Source: Microbulbifer celer (GTDB taxonomy: Bacteria > Pseudomonadota > Gammaproteobacteria > Pseudomonadales > Cellvibrionaceae). Taken from it: a stretch of DNA of 64,000 nt. Of the stretch, positions 18,072-28,446 are shown piece after piece. The stretch covers positions 1,515,501 to 1,579,500 of the forward strand of contig NZ_CP087715.1 of assembly GCF_020991125.1 (NCBI RefSeq), in the 5' to 3' direction. The notes below the pieces were generated by a model that made no database searches, was not told where the DNA came from, and was given only the letters and a program-made list of their open reading frames with translations. How positions within the stretch are numbered: the first letter of the stretch is position 1; every line of letters starts with the position of its first letter. The position numbers were made by a program, and so were the translations under genes.

Positions 18072-19862
18072 CTACAAGGACTCCTGCTGCCTGGGTGGAA
18101 CAGCGCCGCCCTGAGGCTGCGCCGGGGTGGGTTTACGAGCAGCGGCCGGCGACTGATCCGATTGTGGGGGCACGGTTTCTTCTTCGACTGGCAGGGCCTG
18201 GTCCGCTTGCTTGCGCATTTCGGCGAGTTTCTGCTCCAGCTCCTTTTGTCGGGCAAGCTCTTCGTTGCGGCATGTGATTGCGTCGTCCACCACCGCCTGT
18301 TGCGGGTCATCCAGAAATTGGGCCGCAGCCTTTTCCGCACAATCGCTGGCCGAGATCACATCGTGGGCGAGTTCCGGGAACAGCAGCCACTGGTGGTGGG
18401 GCAATTTGCGGCCGGACTTCTCCGCATCCCGGGCCGAAAGTACCGGATCCAGGCCCCCATGCATAATCAGCGTCGGCACCGGTGTGGTGATCGGTTGCGA
18501 CTCCCGCATCGAGGCTGAGGGTATCGCCCAGATACGACACTGTACCTGCATCAAATCAATGTCCGAGCGCACCGATCCACCCAGTATGCCGCTGTTGGCG
18601 GCAGTACTCCGGGCCTGATCAAAATCCACGAACGGCGCCTCTTCATAGCAGAAGTGGCTGATGCCGGCGGCATCACCGAAGTTGGGGTCGAGCACGAGCC
18701 CCATAAAGCTGGCGATGGAGGATTTCAGTAGCGTGGCCTGGCCGGACTCCAGTTCCTGAATGATGGCCGGCAGTTGCCGGTAAAAACTCTCATTGTAGAG
18801 TGCCTGAAACAGTACGCGCAGCAGGCGTTGTCCGGTAAGCACGAAGGGGTAGGGGCCGTCGGGTTGGATATTGCTGGTCTCTACTGTCAGCGGTTCTTCA
18901 TCCAATATCTGTACCAGTGCTTCCAGGCGTTGTTTCAGGTCGGGGTATTCTTTCGCGCACGTCTTGTCTTTGCTGCAGTAGTCGAGGCCCCGTTGATACG
19001 CAGCGATTACATCTTGCGGTAATTGCTGGGTGTAAATGATTTCAGGGAAAACTGCGCTGTTAAGCACCATGGCACGGACCGTATCGGGGAAGTCACGGGC
19101 CACGGTAAGTGCGTATCGGCTGGCATAGGAGACGCCGTACAGGTTGAGCTTGGGGACGCCGATGGCCCGGCGCAACGCTTCGATATCTGCGGCAATAGCG
19201 CTGCTATTGTAGTGTGCCAGGTCGGCAGTTTTGCTCAGGCGGCTGTAACACCGCTCCATACTGTAGGTGAATACCCGGGACTCTTCATCGGTGCTGAGGT
19301 TGCGGGTAAAGGCCAGGTTCGCATCTTCGATAAATTCCGTGCAGGACAGTTTGGGGGTCGCCATACCTGTACCGCGCGGGTCGATCACGATCAGGTCGCG
19401 GCCGTCATCCACGCTCATGTCGGCATAGTTTGCCCATAACCAGTCACTGACATTTTCAGCTTCCAGCCCCATGCTGGCGCCGGGACCGCCGGCGCCCAAG
19501 TGGAGCAGCGGCTCTTTATCCGGGTCGGTGATGTTGGCAAAAAAACGTACCACTGGAAACTGAATGCGTCGTCCGGCCGGTTTCTGATGATTTTCCGGTA
19601 CCTCCATCATGTAACACTGGGTGGTCGGCCAGTCGCGCTCGGTATCAAACCAGCAGGGCTTGGGGATCAGGCGACTGGGCTCGGCGACCACCGTTTTCCC
19701 GTCACTTTCTGACGCTTTCTGTTCACAGCCGGTGGTAACGGACAGCAAGACGGTGATACCAGCGGCATAAAATACCCCGCGGCAGTATCTGGCGCAGTTA
19801 CCGTGCAGTGTGGTCAGGGCGTGAAAGAGCAGTCTGGTGGCTGGTGAGCTTGTGGCGCGCAC
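18072..19862 (-). CDS. Alpha/beta hydrolase, tripeptidyl-aminopeptidase-like lipoprotein
   Basis: A 596-residue alpha/beta hydrolase of the TAP family. The nucleophile elbow is GVSYAS, an oxyanion segment is LLHLGAGGPGAS, the acid is in MHGGLDPVLSA and the histidine in FPELAHDVISA. The N-terminus has a hydrophobic stretch ending in a lipobox-like VTTGC, so it may be an envelope lipoprotein; the long leader before it makes the true start uncertain. The last 75 residues form a charged helix (QKELEQKLAEMRKQ) and a Pro/Gln-rich tail, an unusual extension for this family. It lies alone on the minus strand, 56 bases after the channel gene. Confidence 0.83.
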   Translation of the reverse strand: MRATSSPATRLLFHALTTLHGNCARYCRGVFYAAGITVLLSVTTGCEQKASESDGKTVVAEPSRLIPKPCWFDTERDWPTTQCYMMEVPENHQKPAGRRIQFPVVRFFANITDPDKEPLLHLGAGGPGASMGLEAENVSDWLWANYADMSVDDGRDLIVIDPRGTGMATPKLSCTEFIEDANLAFTRNLSTDEESRVFTYSMERCYSRLSKTADLAHYNSSAIAADIEALRRAIGVPKLNLYGVSYASRYALTVARDFPDTVRAMVLNSAVFPEIIYTQQLPQDVIAAYQRGLDYCSKDKTCAKEYPDLKQRLEALVQILDEEPLTVETSNIQPDGPYPFVLTGQRLLRVLFQALYNESFYRQLPAIIQELESGQATLLKSSIASFMGLVLDPNFGDAAGISHFCYEEAPFVDFDQARSTAANSGILGGSVRSDIDLMQVQCRIWAIPSASMRESQPITTPVPTLIMHGGLDPVLSARDAEKSGRKLPHHQWLLFPELAHDVISASDCAEKAAAQFLDDPQQAVVDDAITCRNEELARQKELEQKLAEMRKQADQALPVEEETVPPQSDQSPAAARKPTPAQPQGGAVPPRQQESL

Positions 19863-19918
19863 GTCTCGTCCTTACTTCAAGTTGGCCAAACGGCCGGTGG
19901 ATAGGCTTTGGTGGCCGG

Positions 19919-20536
19919 TCAGTGGGAGCGCATGCGGGCAATGGGCGCAGACAGGTTCCAGCGCAGTGCGGCAAGGCGGATTCCCAGGGTAACCAGTACC
20001 GCGATGGCGACCACGGCCTCACCGGGCAGCACATCAAGATCGTTCAGTATTACCAGAGTGGCGGCGCCGCTCAAGGCCGCAGTGGCATAAATTTCCCGGC
20101 GCAGCAGCAGGGGGATGTCGCCGCAGAGAATGTCCCGGATCAGCCCCCCGAAAGTCCCCGTCATCACCCCCATGACCATGGCGATCGCCGGGGTGTGGCC
20201 GAGGGCGAGGACTTTCTGGGTGCCGATCACCACAAACACCGCCAGCCCGGCGGCATCGGCGATCATCAGCAGGCGCATGGGGACCTGCAGGTAGCGAATC
20301 AGATAGAAACTGATGACCCCGGTGGCTGCGGCGATCCACAGGTAGTAGCTCTCGGCGAGCCAGAATACCGGCACGTTGAGAATCATATCCCGCGTGGTGC
20401 CACCGCCGGTGGCGGTAACACAGGCCAGCACTACTGCACCAAATAGATCCATCTGCTTGTGACCGGCCGCCAAGACGCCGGTGAAGGCGAAGACGACAAT
20501 GCCGATCAGGTCAAACCATTGCAGCAGTGTTTCCAT
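19919..20536 (-). CDS. Trimeric intracellular cation channel family protein (YadS/YicG-like, UPF0126)
   Basis: A 205-residue inner-membrane protein of about seven helices made of two UPF0126 repeats. Landmarks are FAFTGVLAAGHKQMDLFGAVVLACVTATGGGTTRDM and, in the second half, GVMTGTFGGLIRDILCGDIPLLLRREIYA. Prokaryotic members are homotrimeric cation or amino-acid channels. The gene seems monocistronic; a palindromic element lies upstream. Confidence 0.9.
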   Translation of the reverse strand: METLLQWFDLIGIVVFAFTGVLAAGHKQMDLFGAVVLACVTATGGGTTRDMILNVPVFWLAESYYLWIAAATGVISFYLIRYLQVPMRLLMIADAAGLAVFVVIGTQKVLALGHTPAIAMVMGVMTGTFGGLIRDILCGDIPLLLRREIYATAALSGAATLVILNDLDVLPGEAVVAIAVLVTLGIRLAALRWNLSAPIARMRSH

Positions 20537-20633
20537 AAATGAGAGATCCCGGTCTAAAAGAAGCGATGCCAGTTTAGTTCAGCCCGGATTATGCGTTTTT
20601 GTATTTGATTAAGCGATAGTCAATGGGAAGGTG

Positions 20634-20739
20634 CGTCTACCGGGGACAGCTTTGCGAGACCTTCTGCGAGAGGGATCTCGCAGTAGAGCCCCCAGGGATG
20701 GGTGTACGGCGTGTCTTGCAAAGCTGTCCCCGGTAGACG
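20634..20739. repeat. Nested stem-loop intergenic repeat (copy 1)
   Basis: Outer arms 20634-20655 and 20718-20739 are a perfect 22-bp inverted repeat and extend to 27 bp (20634-20660 with 20713-20739) with one mismatch. Inside, 20664-20671 and 20676-20683 form a second perfect 8-bp stem with a GGGA loop, followed by a CAGGGATG motif. The same internal order occurs in the element at 28296-28407. It lies just after the 3' end of gcdH. Confidence 0.85.
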
Positions 20740-20833
20740 TACCGCCACGGAATCTGAAGAAAGCACAGCGTGAGAGGGGAAATGACACTCGCGGCAATTG
20801 GTAAAACGCCGCGAGTACCGGAGGGAAAGGGGG

Positions 20834-22021
20834 TTAGAAGAATGCCTGCAGACCGGTCTGAGCACGGCCGAGGATCAGTGCGTGTACATCGTGCGTACCT
20901 TCGTAGGTATTGACCGCTTCCAGGTTCATCACATGGCGAATCACATGGAATTCGTCGGCAATACCGTTGCCGCCGTGCATATCGCGGGCCGTGCGGGCAA
21001 TATCCAGCGCCTTGCCACAGTTATTGCGCTTGATCAGCGAAATCATGGTCGGATCAAAGTGCTTTTTCTGTTCGTCCATAATGCGGCCTACGCGCAGGGA
21101 ACCCTGCAGGCCCAACGCGATTTCCGTCTGCATATCTGCCAGTTTCTTCTGGAACAGCTGAGTCTGCGCCAGCGGGCGGTCAAACTGCTTGCGGTCGAGG
21201 CCATACTGACGCGCTGCGTGCCAGCAGTACTCCGCCGCCCCCATTGCGCCCCAGGAGATGCCATAACGGGCGCGATTCAGGCAGCCGAAGGGGCCGCGCA
21301 GGCCTTTGATATCCGGGAAGCGGTTGTCTTCCGGCACGAATACATTGTCCATTACAATTTCGCCGGTAATGGAGGCGCGCAGGGAGAACTTGCCTTCGAT
21401 CTTCGGTGCACTCAGGCCCTCCATGCCTTTTTCCAGCACAAAGCCGCGGATATCGCCCTCATCATCCTTCGCCCACACCACGAAGACATCGGCGATCGGG
21501 CTGTTGGTGATCCACATTTTTGAGCCGTTCAGGCGATAGCCGCCGTCTACTTTTTTCGCCCGGGTTTTCATGCCGCCGGGATCGGAACCAGCATCGGGCT
21601 CGGTGAGGCCGAAGCAGCCTACCCATTCGCCGGTCGCCAGCCTGGGCAGGTACTTTTCCTTCTGCGCTTCGCTGCCATAGGCGTAAATCGGGTGCATTAC
21701 CAGGCTGGACTGCACGCTCATGGCGGAGCGGTAGCCTGAGTCCACCCGTTCCACTTCCCGCGCGACCAGGCCGTAGGAGACATAGTTCAGGCCGGCACAG
21801 CCGTAACCGTCAATGGTAGATCCCAGCAGGCCCAACGCTCCCATCTCTTCCATGATCTCGCGGTCGAATATCTCGTGCCGGTTGGCCTCGAGGACCCGCG
21901 GCATCAACTTCGACTGGCAGTACTCCCGTGCGGTGTCACGGATCATGCGCTCTTCGTCGCTCAATTGCTGATCCAGCAACAGTATGTCGTCCCAGTGCAA
22001 AAGAGGCTGGTTTTTACTCAT
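20834..22021 (-). CDS. gcdH: Glutaryl-CoA dehydrogenase
   Basis: A 395-residue FAD flavoenzyme of the acyl-CoA dehydrogenase family that converts glutaryl-CoA to crotonyl-CoA in lysine/tryptophan and glutarate breakdown. FAD-binding segments are [18 protein letters not shown] and [17 protein letters not shown]; the catalytic glutamate is in [17 protein letters not shown], the form seen in glutaryl-CoA dehydrogenases. The matching CoA-transferase lies at 35326. A 14-bp palindrome at 22048-22061 upstream may be an operator. Confidence 0.92.
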   Translation of the reverse strand: MSKNQPLLHWDDILLLDQQLSDEERMIRDTAREYCQSKLMPRVLEANRHEIFDREIMEEMGALGLLGSTIDGYGCAGLNYVSYGLVAREVERVDSGYRSAMSVQSSLVMHPIYAYGSEAQKEKYLPRLATGEWVGCFGLTEPDAGSDPGGMKTRAKKVDGGYRLNGSKMWITNSPIADVFVVWAKDDEGDIRGFVLEKGMEGLSAPKIEGKFSLRASITGEIVMDNVFVPEDNRFPDIKGLRGPFGCLNRARYGISWGAMGAAEYCWHAARQYGLDRKQFDRPLAQTQLFQKKLADMQTEIALGLQGSLRVGRIMDEQKKHFDPTMISLIKRNNCGKALDIARTARDMHGGNGIADEFHVIRHVMNLEAVNTYEGTHDVHALILGRAQTGLQAFF

Positions 22022-22047
22022 GTTTGGTTCCTTAGCATCATGTGGCT

Positions 22048-22061
22048 GGCGAGTACTCGCC
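22048..22061. promoter_or_regulatory. 14-bp palindrome upstream of gcdH
   Basis: GGCGAGTACTCGCC is a perfect palindrome 26 bases before the gcdH start codon. It is placed as an operator would be, but no regulator gene is adjacent. Confidence 0.3.
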
Positions 22062-22301
22062 GTGCGATCTTCATTTTTATTGGCCGGTCAACCAGATAGC
22101 ATGATAACCAACAGACCCATCGGCCACAGCGCTATCGGGCGTTTTCCCGGAAAGTCAGAGAAATCTCCGGTAGGGTAGTTATAGGAGCGCAGACTATCCG
22201 CTTACAAACGTAAACTACCGTAAATCCTCTTGCGCCTGCTCAGACGGGATCCATAATTGGCTCAATAATTTATATGCCAAAAAGTTATTGAGAGTCTCAA
22301 G

Positions 22302-23750
22302 TTGTCTTTACGACGCGCCATTGTCCTTTTCCCGGTTTTCCTGCTGTCAGCCTGTGCCAGCCAGCCTCTGCCTACCGAGGTTCCCGCAGCCGCGCTCGGG
22401 TTGCCGCCCGCGTTCCGTGTCAGCGGCGAGATGCCGGTGGATATGCGCTGGTGGCAGAGTTTTGGTGATCCGCAGATGACCCGGTTGGTGGAGCAGGCTT
22501 TGCAAGCCAATCCCGATCTGCAGGCTACCTACTGGCGCCTGCAGCAGGCGGATGCGGCGGCAGATCGCGCCCGTGCCGGGTTCTGGCCGCGGTTGACGGG
22601 GAGTCTGGAGAACACCGAGCAGCGCCGTGCCTCCAACAATAGCTTCGACTTTTCCGAAGGGGAAAACGAGGGCAATAGCTGGAGCGGTAGTCTGGCCGCA
22701 AGCTATGAAGTGGATCTGTGGGGACGCGTACGCAGTGGCGCTCGCGCTGCGGAGGCCAATCGACTGGGCCAGGAGGATGCGCTTCAGACCGCTGCGCTCA
22801 CCCTGGCAGCAGAGGTTGCCGGTGTTTGGATGCAGCTACAGGAGCAGCGCGGCCAGGTACAGTTGCTGCAGGAACAGCTTGAACTGAACCGCAAAACGCT
22901 TCAGGCCCTGGGGTTGCGATTCGGCAGCGGTGTCAGTACCGCGGCGGATGTATTGCAGCAGCGCCAGCTGGTAGAGCAGTCCCGGCAGGAATTGGATCAG
23001 GCACGCGCGGATGCCGCGGTGCTTGAGGTCCAGCTCGCTGCGCTGTTGGGCGTAGCTCCGCACAACCTTCCCGACTACAGCACAGCCACGGGCGTGCTAC
23101 CCGCACTGCCGGCCATGCCGGAGACCGGTGTACCCGCGGACTTGTTGCTGCGCCGCCCCGATGTCCGTCAGGCCCAGCGCGCTCTGTTACAGGGGCACTA
23201 CCTCGCGAACCAGGCGTGGGCGGAGCGTCTGCCAAGCCTGAATCTCAGTCTTTTCTTCAGTGGCGGTGGCACTGCGCTGTCGGATATAGCCGAAAACTGG
23301 TTGGCCAACCTGACTGCCGCGGTTGACGGCGTCATCTTTGATGGCGGGGCACTCGCCGCTGATCAGCGCCAGCAGGAAGCCGTAGAGCAGGAGCGCTGGG
23401 TGGCGTACCGCAACACCGTTATGCAGGCGCTTTCTGAAGTGGAGCAGGCGCTGATCAATGAGCGCGCGATCCAGACGCGGATCGAACACCTGCAGGAAAG
23501 AACAGCCCTGGCGGATCAGATTACCCTACGTCAACGGCGTGCCTACACCCGTGGCGCGGTGGATTTTCTCAATGTGTTGTCCGCTACTGATAACCAACAA
23601 TCTCTCAAGCGGCAGCTGCTGACTGCGCGTCGCGAATTACTGGAAAACCGGGTAACGCTGTATCGCGCTCTGTCCGGGGGCGTACCGGCGGATAATCTGC
23701 CGCATCCACCGGCGTTGCAGCTGGAAGTTTACCGGGTGGAGGAATCCTGA
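22302..23750 (+). CDS. RND efflux outer-membrane factor lipoprotein (NodT/OprM family)
   Basis: A 482-residue outer-membrane channel. The signal peptide ends in the lipobox LSAC, Cys18 being lipidated. The mature part has the two repeated OEP domains, with WWQSFGDPQM near the start, the DLWGRVRSGARAAEAN turn, PADLLLRRPDVRQAQ at mid-length and a long periplasmic coiled coil. It opens a three-gene efflux operon; its stop overlaps the next start by one base (TGATG). The start codon is TTG. Confidence 0.92.
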   Translation: MSLRRAIVLFPVFLLSACASQPLPTEVPAAALGLPPAFRVSGEMPVDMRWWQSFGDPQMTRLVEQALQANPDLQATYWRLQQADAAADRARAGFWPRLTGSLENTEQRRASNNSFDFSEGENEGNSWSGSLAASYEVDLWGRVRSGARAAEANRLGQEDALQTAALTLAAEVAGVWMQLQEQRGQVQLLQEQLELNRKTLQALGLRFGSGVSTAADVLQQRQLVEQSRQELDQARADAAVLEVQLAALLGVAPHNLPDYSTATGVLPALPAMPETGVPADLLLRRPDVRQAQRALLQGHYLANQAWAERLPSLNLSLFFSGGGTALSDIAENWLANLTAAVDGVIFDGGALAADQRQQEAVEQERWVAYRNTVMQALSEVEQALINERAIQTRIEHLQERTALADQITLRQRRAYTRGAVDFLNVLSATDNQQSLKRQLLTARRELLENRVTLYRALSGGVPADNLPHPPALQLEVYRVEES

Positions 23751-25075
23751 TGTGGAAGAAAATCAACTGGAGCATTGCGCTGCCCATCGCCCTGATCGTG
23801 CTGGCGTTGTTTCTGTCCAGTTGGCTACTGCGTGAAAAGCCGACCATGAGCCGGGGCGAGCACCGCGCCCCGCCGGTGACGGTGGAGGTAGCGACGGCGG
23901 AATACGGTCGCTATCCGCTCACTGTCACAGCACTGGGCAGAGTCTCTGCGCGGGAAATGGTTGAGCTCGAACCCCAGGTAGAAGGGCGCGTGGAATGGCT
24001 GGATTACGATCTCGGTCCCGGCTCCACCCTGCGCGAAGGGGAAGAGCTCCTGCAGATCGAGCAGGAACCCTATCAACTGGCCCTGCAATCTGCCCGCAGT
24101 ACGCTGGCAGAACGCCGTGCAGAGCTGCAACAGGAAGAGGGGCAGCGCCGCGTCGCGCAGGAGGAGTTCGCCTTGCTGGGCTCGGATCTGCCCGCCGCAG
24201 ATAGCGCGCTGGTGTTGCGCGAGCCCCAGCTTGCCGCCGCGCGTGCGCGGGTGGATGCTGCAGAGGCCGACGTCAGCCTGGCCCGGCGGGATCTGCGCCT
24301 GACCCGCCTGAGCGCGCCGTTTAACGCCTTGCTGGTAAGCCGCTCGGTGGATATCGGTGATCGGGTGGGACCGGGAACAGTTCTGTATACCCTGGCCGGT
24401 GCCGATCGTTTTCAGATCGAGGTGGAAGTACCGCCAAGCCAGTTGCGCCAGCTGAATGCGCCGGGGGCCGAGGTACGCATTCACGGCAGTCAGTGGGCAG
24501 AAAACGAGTACCGTCAGGGGCAGTTTGTGCGCGTGATTCCGGTGCTGGAAGAGCAGGGCCGTCTGGCAACGGTGCTGGTGGAGTTGAAGGATCCATTGGG
24601 GATTGAGGACCCGGACCTGCCGCCGCTGTTACTGAACGATCTCGCGCGGGTAGAAATTACCGGGCGCGCGGACGGGCAACAGGTACGTATTCCCATCACC
24701 GCACTACACGATGGCGATGTTGTCTGGGTAGTGGAAAATGGAAAGGTGCGTATCCAGCCGGTAAAGATTGCGCATCTGACGGAGACACATGTGGTCCTCG
24801 AATCCGGCCTGCAGGGTGGCGAAACACTGATCACCACCCGTCTGGCGGCGGTGAGCAATGGCATGCCGGTACGCACCGTGGAAGAAGCGCGAGCGGCCAG
24901 TGGTTCGCACGGCGACGATCGCCGTAACGGTGAATCTCCCGGCTTGCCTACAGATTCCGGAAAACCGCAAGCGGACCCTGATCCTGGCAAAGCCGCTCGT
25001 CCGAAAGTACCGCCGGAAGAGTCCTCCAACCACGGTCCGGCTGATCGTCTGCGCCAGGGTGGAGAGCGCGGATGA
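23750..25075 (+). CDS. RND efflux periplasmic adaptor (membrane fusion protein)
   Basis: A 441-residue HlyD/MFP-type adaptor with one N-terminal membrane segment (about 8-26), then the lipoyl half-motifs (GRVSAREMVELEPQVEGRV and LTRLSAPFNALLVSRSVDIGDRVGPG) flanking an alpha hairpin, and beta-barrel and membrane-proximal domains. The C-terminal 60 residues are a Pro/Gly/Asp-rich extension beyond the usual fold. It overlaps the pump gene by four bases. Confidence 0.92.
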   Translation: MWKKINWSIALPIALIVLALFLSSWLLREKPTMSRGEHRAPPVTVEVATAEYGRYPLTVTALGRVSAREMVELEPQVEGRVEWLDYDLGPGSTLREGEELLQIEQEPYQLALQSARSTLAERRAELQQEEGQRRVAQEEFALLGSDLPAADSALVLREPQLAAARARVDAAEADVSLARRDLRLTRLSAPFNALLVSRSVDIGDRVGPGTVLYTLAGADRFQIEVEVPPSQLRQLNAPGAEVRIHGSQWAENEYRQGQFVRVIPVLEEQGRLATVLVELKDPLGIEDPDLPPLLLNDLARVEITGRADGQQVRIPITALHDGDVVWVVENGKVRIQPVKIAHLTETHVVLESGLQGGETLITTRLAAVSNGMPVRTVEEARAASGSHGDDRRNGESPGLPTDSGKPQADPDPGKAARPKVPPEESSNHGPADRLRQGGERG

Positions 25076-28000
25076 GTACCCTCGACAATAAAGGCCGCAG
25101 CCACAAGCGTCATGCCGTGGATACCCACCACGGCCCCATCGCCTGGATGGCCAACAATCATGTCACCGCCAATCTGTTGATGCTGGTGCTGATTCTCGGC
25201 GGCCTGGTGTTTTCCTTCACCATCAAGAAAGAGGTATTTCCCGAGTTCAGCCTGGATATGGTCTCGGTCAGTATTTCCTATCCCGGTGCCAGCCCGGAGG
25301 AAGTCGAGCGCGGTGTGCTCGTGGCCGCGGAGCAGGCGGTACAGGGGCTGGTGGGTATCAAGGAGCTGCGCGGCAGCGCTGGCGAAGGCAGCGCTTCGTT
25401 GACGCTGGAGTTGGAAGAAGATGCCGATCCCAACCAGGTCTACCAGAATGTGCAGGCGGCGATCGATCGGATTACTACCTTCCCGTCCGACATCGAGCGC
25501 CCCCGAGTGAGCTTGACCGAACGAAAGCGGGATGTGTTGGATCTGGTGGTGCACGGCAACGTGGATGATCGCACCCTGCGTCAGTACGTCATGCATGTGC
25601 ACGACCAGCTGGAGGCGCATCCGGATATCACCCAGCTCGAAGCCTACGGTGTGCGCGATTACGAAGTAGCGATAGAGATCCACCGCGATGATCTGCGCCG
25701 TTACAACCTGTCCCTACCTGAAGTCGCACAGCTGGTCAGTAACGCCGCGGTGGATGTGCCGGCGGGCGGGGTGAAATCCGAGGCCGGTGAAATTCTGGTG
25801 CGGGTGACCGAGCGCCGGGACTGGGCGCGCCAGTTTGGCGATATCACCGTTGCCCGCAGTCCGGGAGGCGGGACTGTACGTCTCAAGGATATCGCCACCA
25901 TCCGCGATGCGTTGGTGGATGAGCCGCGCAATATGGTATTCAACGGCGAGCCCGCCGCGGGTATCGATGTATACCGCATTGGCGATCAGACCCCCATGAG
26001 TGTCAGTGATGCCACGCACGAAGTGCTCGACGAATTGAAGCAGACCCTGCCGCCGGGCATTCAGGTCAGCGTGCGCGATGACGATTCTGAAATTTTTAAA
26101 GAGCGCCTGTCGCTGCTGTTGAAAAACGGCTTTCTCGGCTTGCTGTTGGTTTTTGTGGTGCTGGGGGCATTTCTGGAATTGCGTCTCGCATTCTGGGTAA
26201 CCCTGGGTATCCCCACCAGCTTCCTCGGTGCACTGTTGTTCCTGCCGGCGATGGATATTTCCATCAATATGGTGAGCATGTTCGCGTTCATCATCGCCCT
26301 CGGTATCGTGGTGGACGATGCCATCATCGCTGGTGAAAACATCCACGAGTGGCGACAGAAAGGCTACAGCAATCTCGAGGCCGCAGTCGCCGGTGCCCGA
26401 CAGGTATCGGTGCCACTGACATTTGCGATTCTCACCAACATCGTCGCCTTCCTGCCGCTGATGGAGCTGCCCGGATTTATGGGCAAAATCTTCGGCATCA
26501 TTCCCTTCGTGGTGGCTTCAGTATTTGTGATCTCCTGGATTGAAGCGCTGTACATCCTGCCCGGACACCTGGCGCACTCCAAACGCGGTTACAAAAGCCG
26601 CACCGCGCGTCGCTTTGCCGCGCGCCAGAAAATGCTTGCACGCAGCCTAGACCGTTTTGTGGAGAAACGCTTCAAGCCCGCGCTGGATACCTGCGTCAAA
26701 CATCGATATATCACCATCGCGGTTTCCGTTGCCATCCTCATCTTCATGTCCGCTTACGCCGGCAGTGGGCGTATGGGCTTTACGCTGATGCCGAAGGTGG
26801 AGCGGGATTCCGGCCGGGTGGAGGTGGTATTTCCTCCCGGTACCGCAGAAGCAGACCTGAATCGCGCCCGTCAGCAAATCATGGGCGCTGCAGATCGGAT
26901 TCTGGAAGAGGTCGGGCGCGATGGGTTTTTCATCGGCATGCGCGGGCTGGTGCGCGATGACCAGGTCCAGGTGGATGTTTACCTCACGCCCGGTGATCAG
27001 CGGGAAGTTTCCACCGGCGACTTTGTCCGTCGCTGGCGGCAGGAAGTGGGCCCTGTTCCCGGTGCGCTCAGTTCCAGTTTTGCCAGTGATCGCGGCGGCC
27101 CCGGTGCAGGTCCGGCACTCACGGTCGAGTTGCGACATACGGACACGGATTTGTTGGAAGAGGCCGCCGCGCAACTGGCGACTGCGCTACGGGAGTTTCC
27201 GGCGGTGGGAGATATCGACTCCGGTGTTTCTCTCGGCAAGCGACAGCTGGACCTGACCCTGACCGATACCGCAAAAAGCCTCGGTCTCAATGCCGAAGAT
27301 ATCGGGCGTCAGTTACGCGCATCCTTGTATGGTGCTGAAGCCATGCGCCAGCAGCGCGGGCGGGATCAGGTAAAAGTGATGGTGCGGTTGCCGGAATCGG
27401 AACGGGTCACACTGGATGATGTGAACAACATCATGATCCAGGCGGCCGATGGTATCTGGCTGCCGTTACCGGATCTGGTAGAAGTGGATCAGGGCCGCGC
27501 CTATGCCACCATCAATCGCCGTGCGGGACGGCGGGTGACCACCGTTACCGCGGAAGTGGTTCCGGCAGATCAGGCGGCACTGGTGATCAACGAGCTGAAC
27601 CAGAGCGTGATGCCACGCCTGCAAGCGCAGTATCCGGGATTGAGCATTTCTTACGAGGGACGGCAGCGGGATGAACGTGAAGGGCTGGCTTCACTGGGGC
27701 TGACTTTTACGCTGACATTGGCTGCGCTGTATTTTCTGCTGGCAATTCCGCTGAAGAGCTATATCCAGCCGCTGACGGTAATGGTGGCGATTCCGTTTGG
27801 GGTGATCGGTGCGCTGTTGGGGCATCTGATCATGGGCTATGGTCTCAGCATGGTGAGCCTGCTGGGGATGGTGGCGCTGGCGGGGGTTGTGATCAACGAT
27901 ACGCTGGTGATGATCGAGTATGGCAACCGTTTGCGGGAGGAGGGGACACCGATTACCGAGGCGATCAAGGCGGCCGCAGCGCGGCGTTTCCGTCCGATTA

Positions 28001-28227
28001 TTCTCACCACGGTGACCACGTTCTGTGGCCTGATGCCGATGATTTTTGAAACGTCGGTACAGGCGAAGTTTATGATTCCGATGGCGGTGTCGCTGGGCTA
28101 TGGCATTCTGGCGGCAACCACCATCTCACTGTTGCTGGTGCCTTGTCTGTATCTGATGTTTTCCAAGGATATTCCCGCGCTTTTCGGACTTTTGAAAAGT
28201 AAAACTCAGGGGAAGGTAGCTTCGTAG
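25072..28227 (+). CDS. RND superfamily efflux pump permease
   Basis: A 1051-residue, 12-helix inner-membrane pump. The first helix (HVTANLLMLVLILGGLVFSF), the proton-relay motif in TM4 (GIVVDDAIIAGENIHEW) and the second-half counterpart LAGVVINDTLVMIEYGNR are visible. The two large periplasmic loops have the SISYPGASPEEVERGV and VEVVFPPGTAEADL porter-domain openings. Sequence style resembles the AcrB/MdtBC-like clade that uses adaptors with short C-termini. No local regulator is encoded, so its control is unknown. Confidence 0.94.
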   Translation: MSTLDNKGRSHKRHAVDTHHGPIAWMANNHVTANLLMLVLILGGLVFSFTIKKEVFPEFSLDMVSVSISYPGASPEEVERGVLVAAEQAVQGLVGIKELRGSAGEGSASLTLELEEDADPNQVYQNVQAAIDRITTFPSDIERPRVSLTERKRDVLDLVVHGNVDDRTLRQYVMHVHDQLEAHPDITQLEAYGVRDYEVAIEIHRDDLRRYNLSLPEVAQLVSNAAVDVPAGGVKSEAGEILVRVTERRDWARQFGDITVARSPGGGTVRLKDIATIRDALVDEPRNMVFNGEPAAGIDVYRIGDQTPMSVSDATHEVLDELKQTLPPGIQVSVRDDDSEIFKERLSLLLKNGFLGLLLVFVVLGAFLELRLAFWVTLGIPTSFLGALLFLPAMDISINMVSMFAFIIALGIVVDDAIIAGENIHEWRQKGYSNLEAAVAGARQVSVPLTFAILTNIVAFLPLMELPGFMGKIFGIIPFVVASVFVISWIEALYILPGHLAHSKRGYKSRTARRFAARQKMLARSLDRFVEKRFKPALDTCVKHRYITIAVSVAILIFMSAYAGSGRMGFTLMPKVERDSGRVEVVFPPGTAEADLNRARQQIMGAADRILEEVGRDGFFIGMRGLVRDDQVQVDVYLTPGDQREVSTGDFVRRWRQEVGPVPGALSSSFASDRGGPGAGPALTVELRHTDTDLLEEAAAQLATALREFPAVGDIDSGVSLGKRQLDLTLTDTAKSLGLNAEDIGRQLRASLYGAEAMRQQRGRDQVKVMVRLPESERVTLDDVNNIMIQAADGIWLPLPDLVEVDQGRAYATINRRAGRRVTTVTAEVVPADQAALVINELNQSVMPRLQAQYPGLSISYEGRQRDEREGLASLGLTFTLTLAALYFLLAIPLKSYIQPLTVMVAIPFGVIGALLGHLIMGYGLSMVSLLGMVALAGVVINDTLVMIEYGNRLREEGTPITEAIKAAAARRFRPIILTTVTTFCGLMPMIFETSVQAKFMIPMAVSLGYGILAATTISLLLVPCLYLMFSKDIPALFGLLKSKTQGKVAS

Positions 28228-28295
28228 CTGCTCAGCGCTCCGCCTAAGATTTTACCTATTGCACTTTGACCCGACGTTCACCGGGTTTGTGTTAA

Positions 28296-28407
28296 GGCAA
28301 AGTGCTGGGGATGGGGTTTCGAAAGCGTCGGCGACAGGGACGTCGCCGCCGCAGCGTACAGGGATGTATCAACAGCGGTTTCGAAAACCCATACCCAGTG
28401 CTTTGCC
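28296..28407. repeat. Nested stem-loop intergenic repeat (copy 2)
   Basis: Outer arms 28296-28324 and 28379-28407 pair over 29 bp with four mismatches. Inside is a 6-bp stem (28330-28335 with 28342-28347) whose loop contains AGGGA, followed by CAGGGATG and AGCGG. This order matches copy 1 at 20634-20739 although the outer arms differ. It lies between the 3' ends of the pump gene and the convergent antiporter gene. Confidence 0.8.
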
Positions 28408-28446
28408 GCCACAGGGAGAGTTCGGGGCTCCGACGCTGCCGGGACG

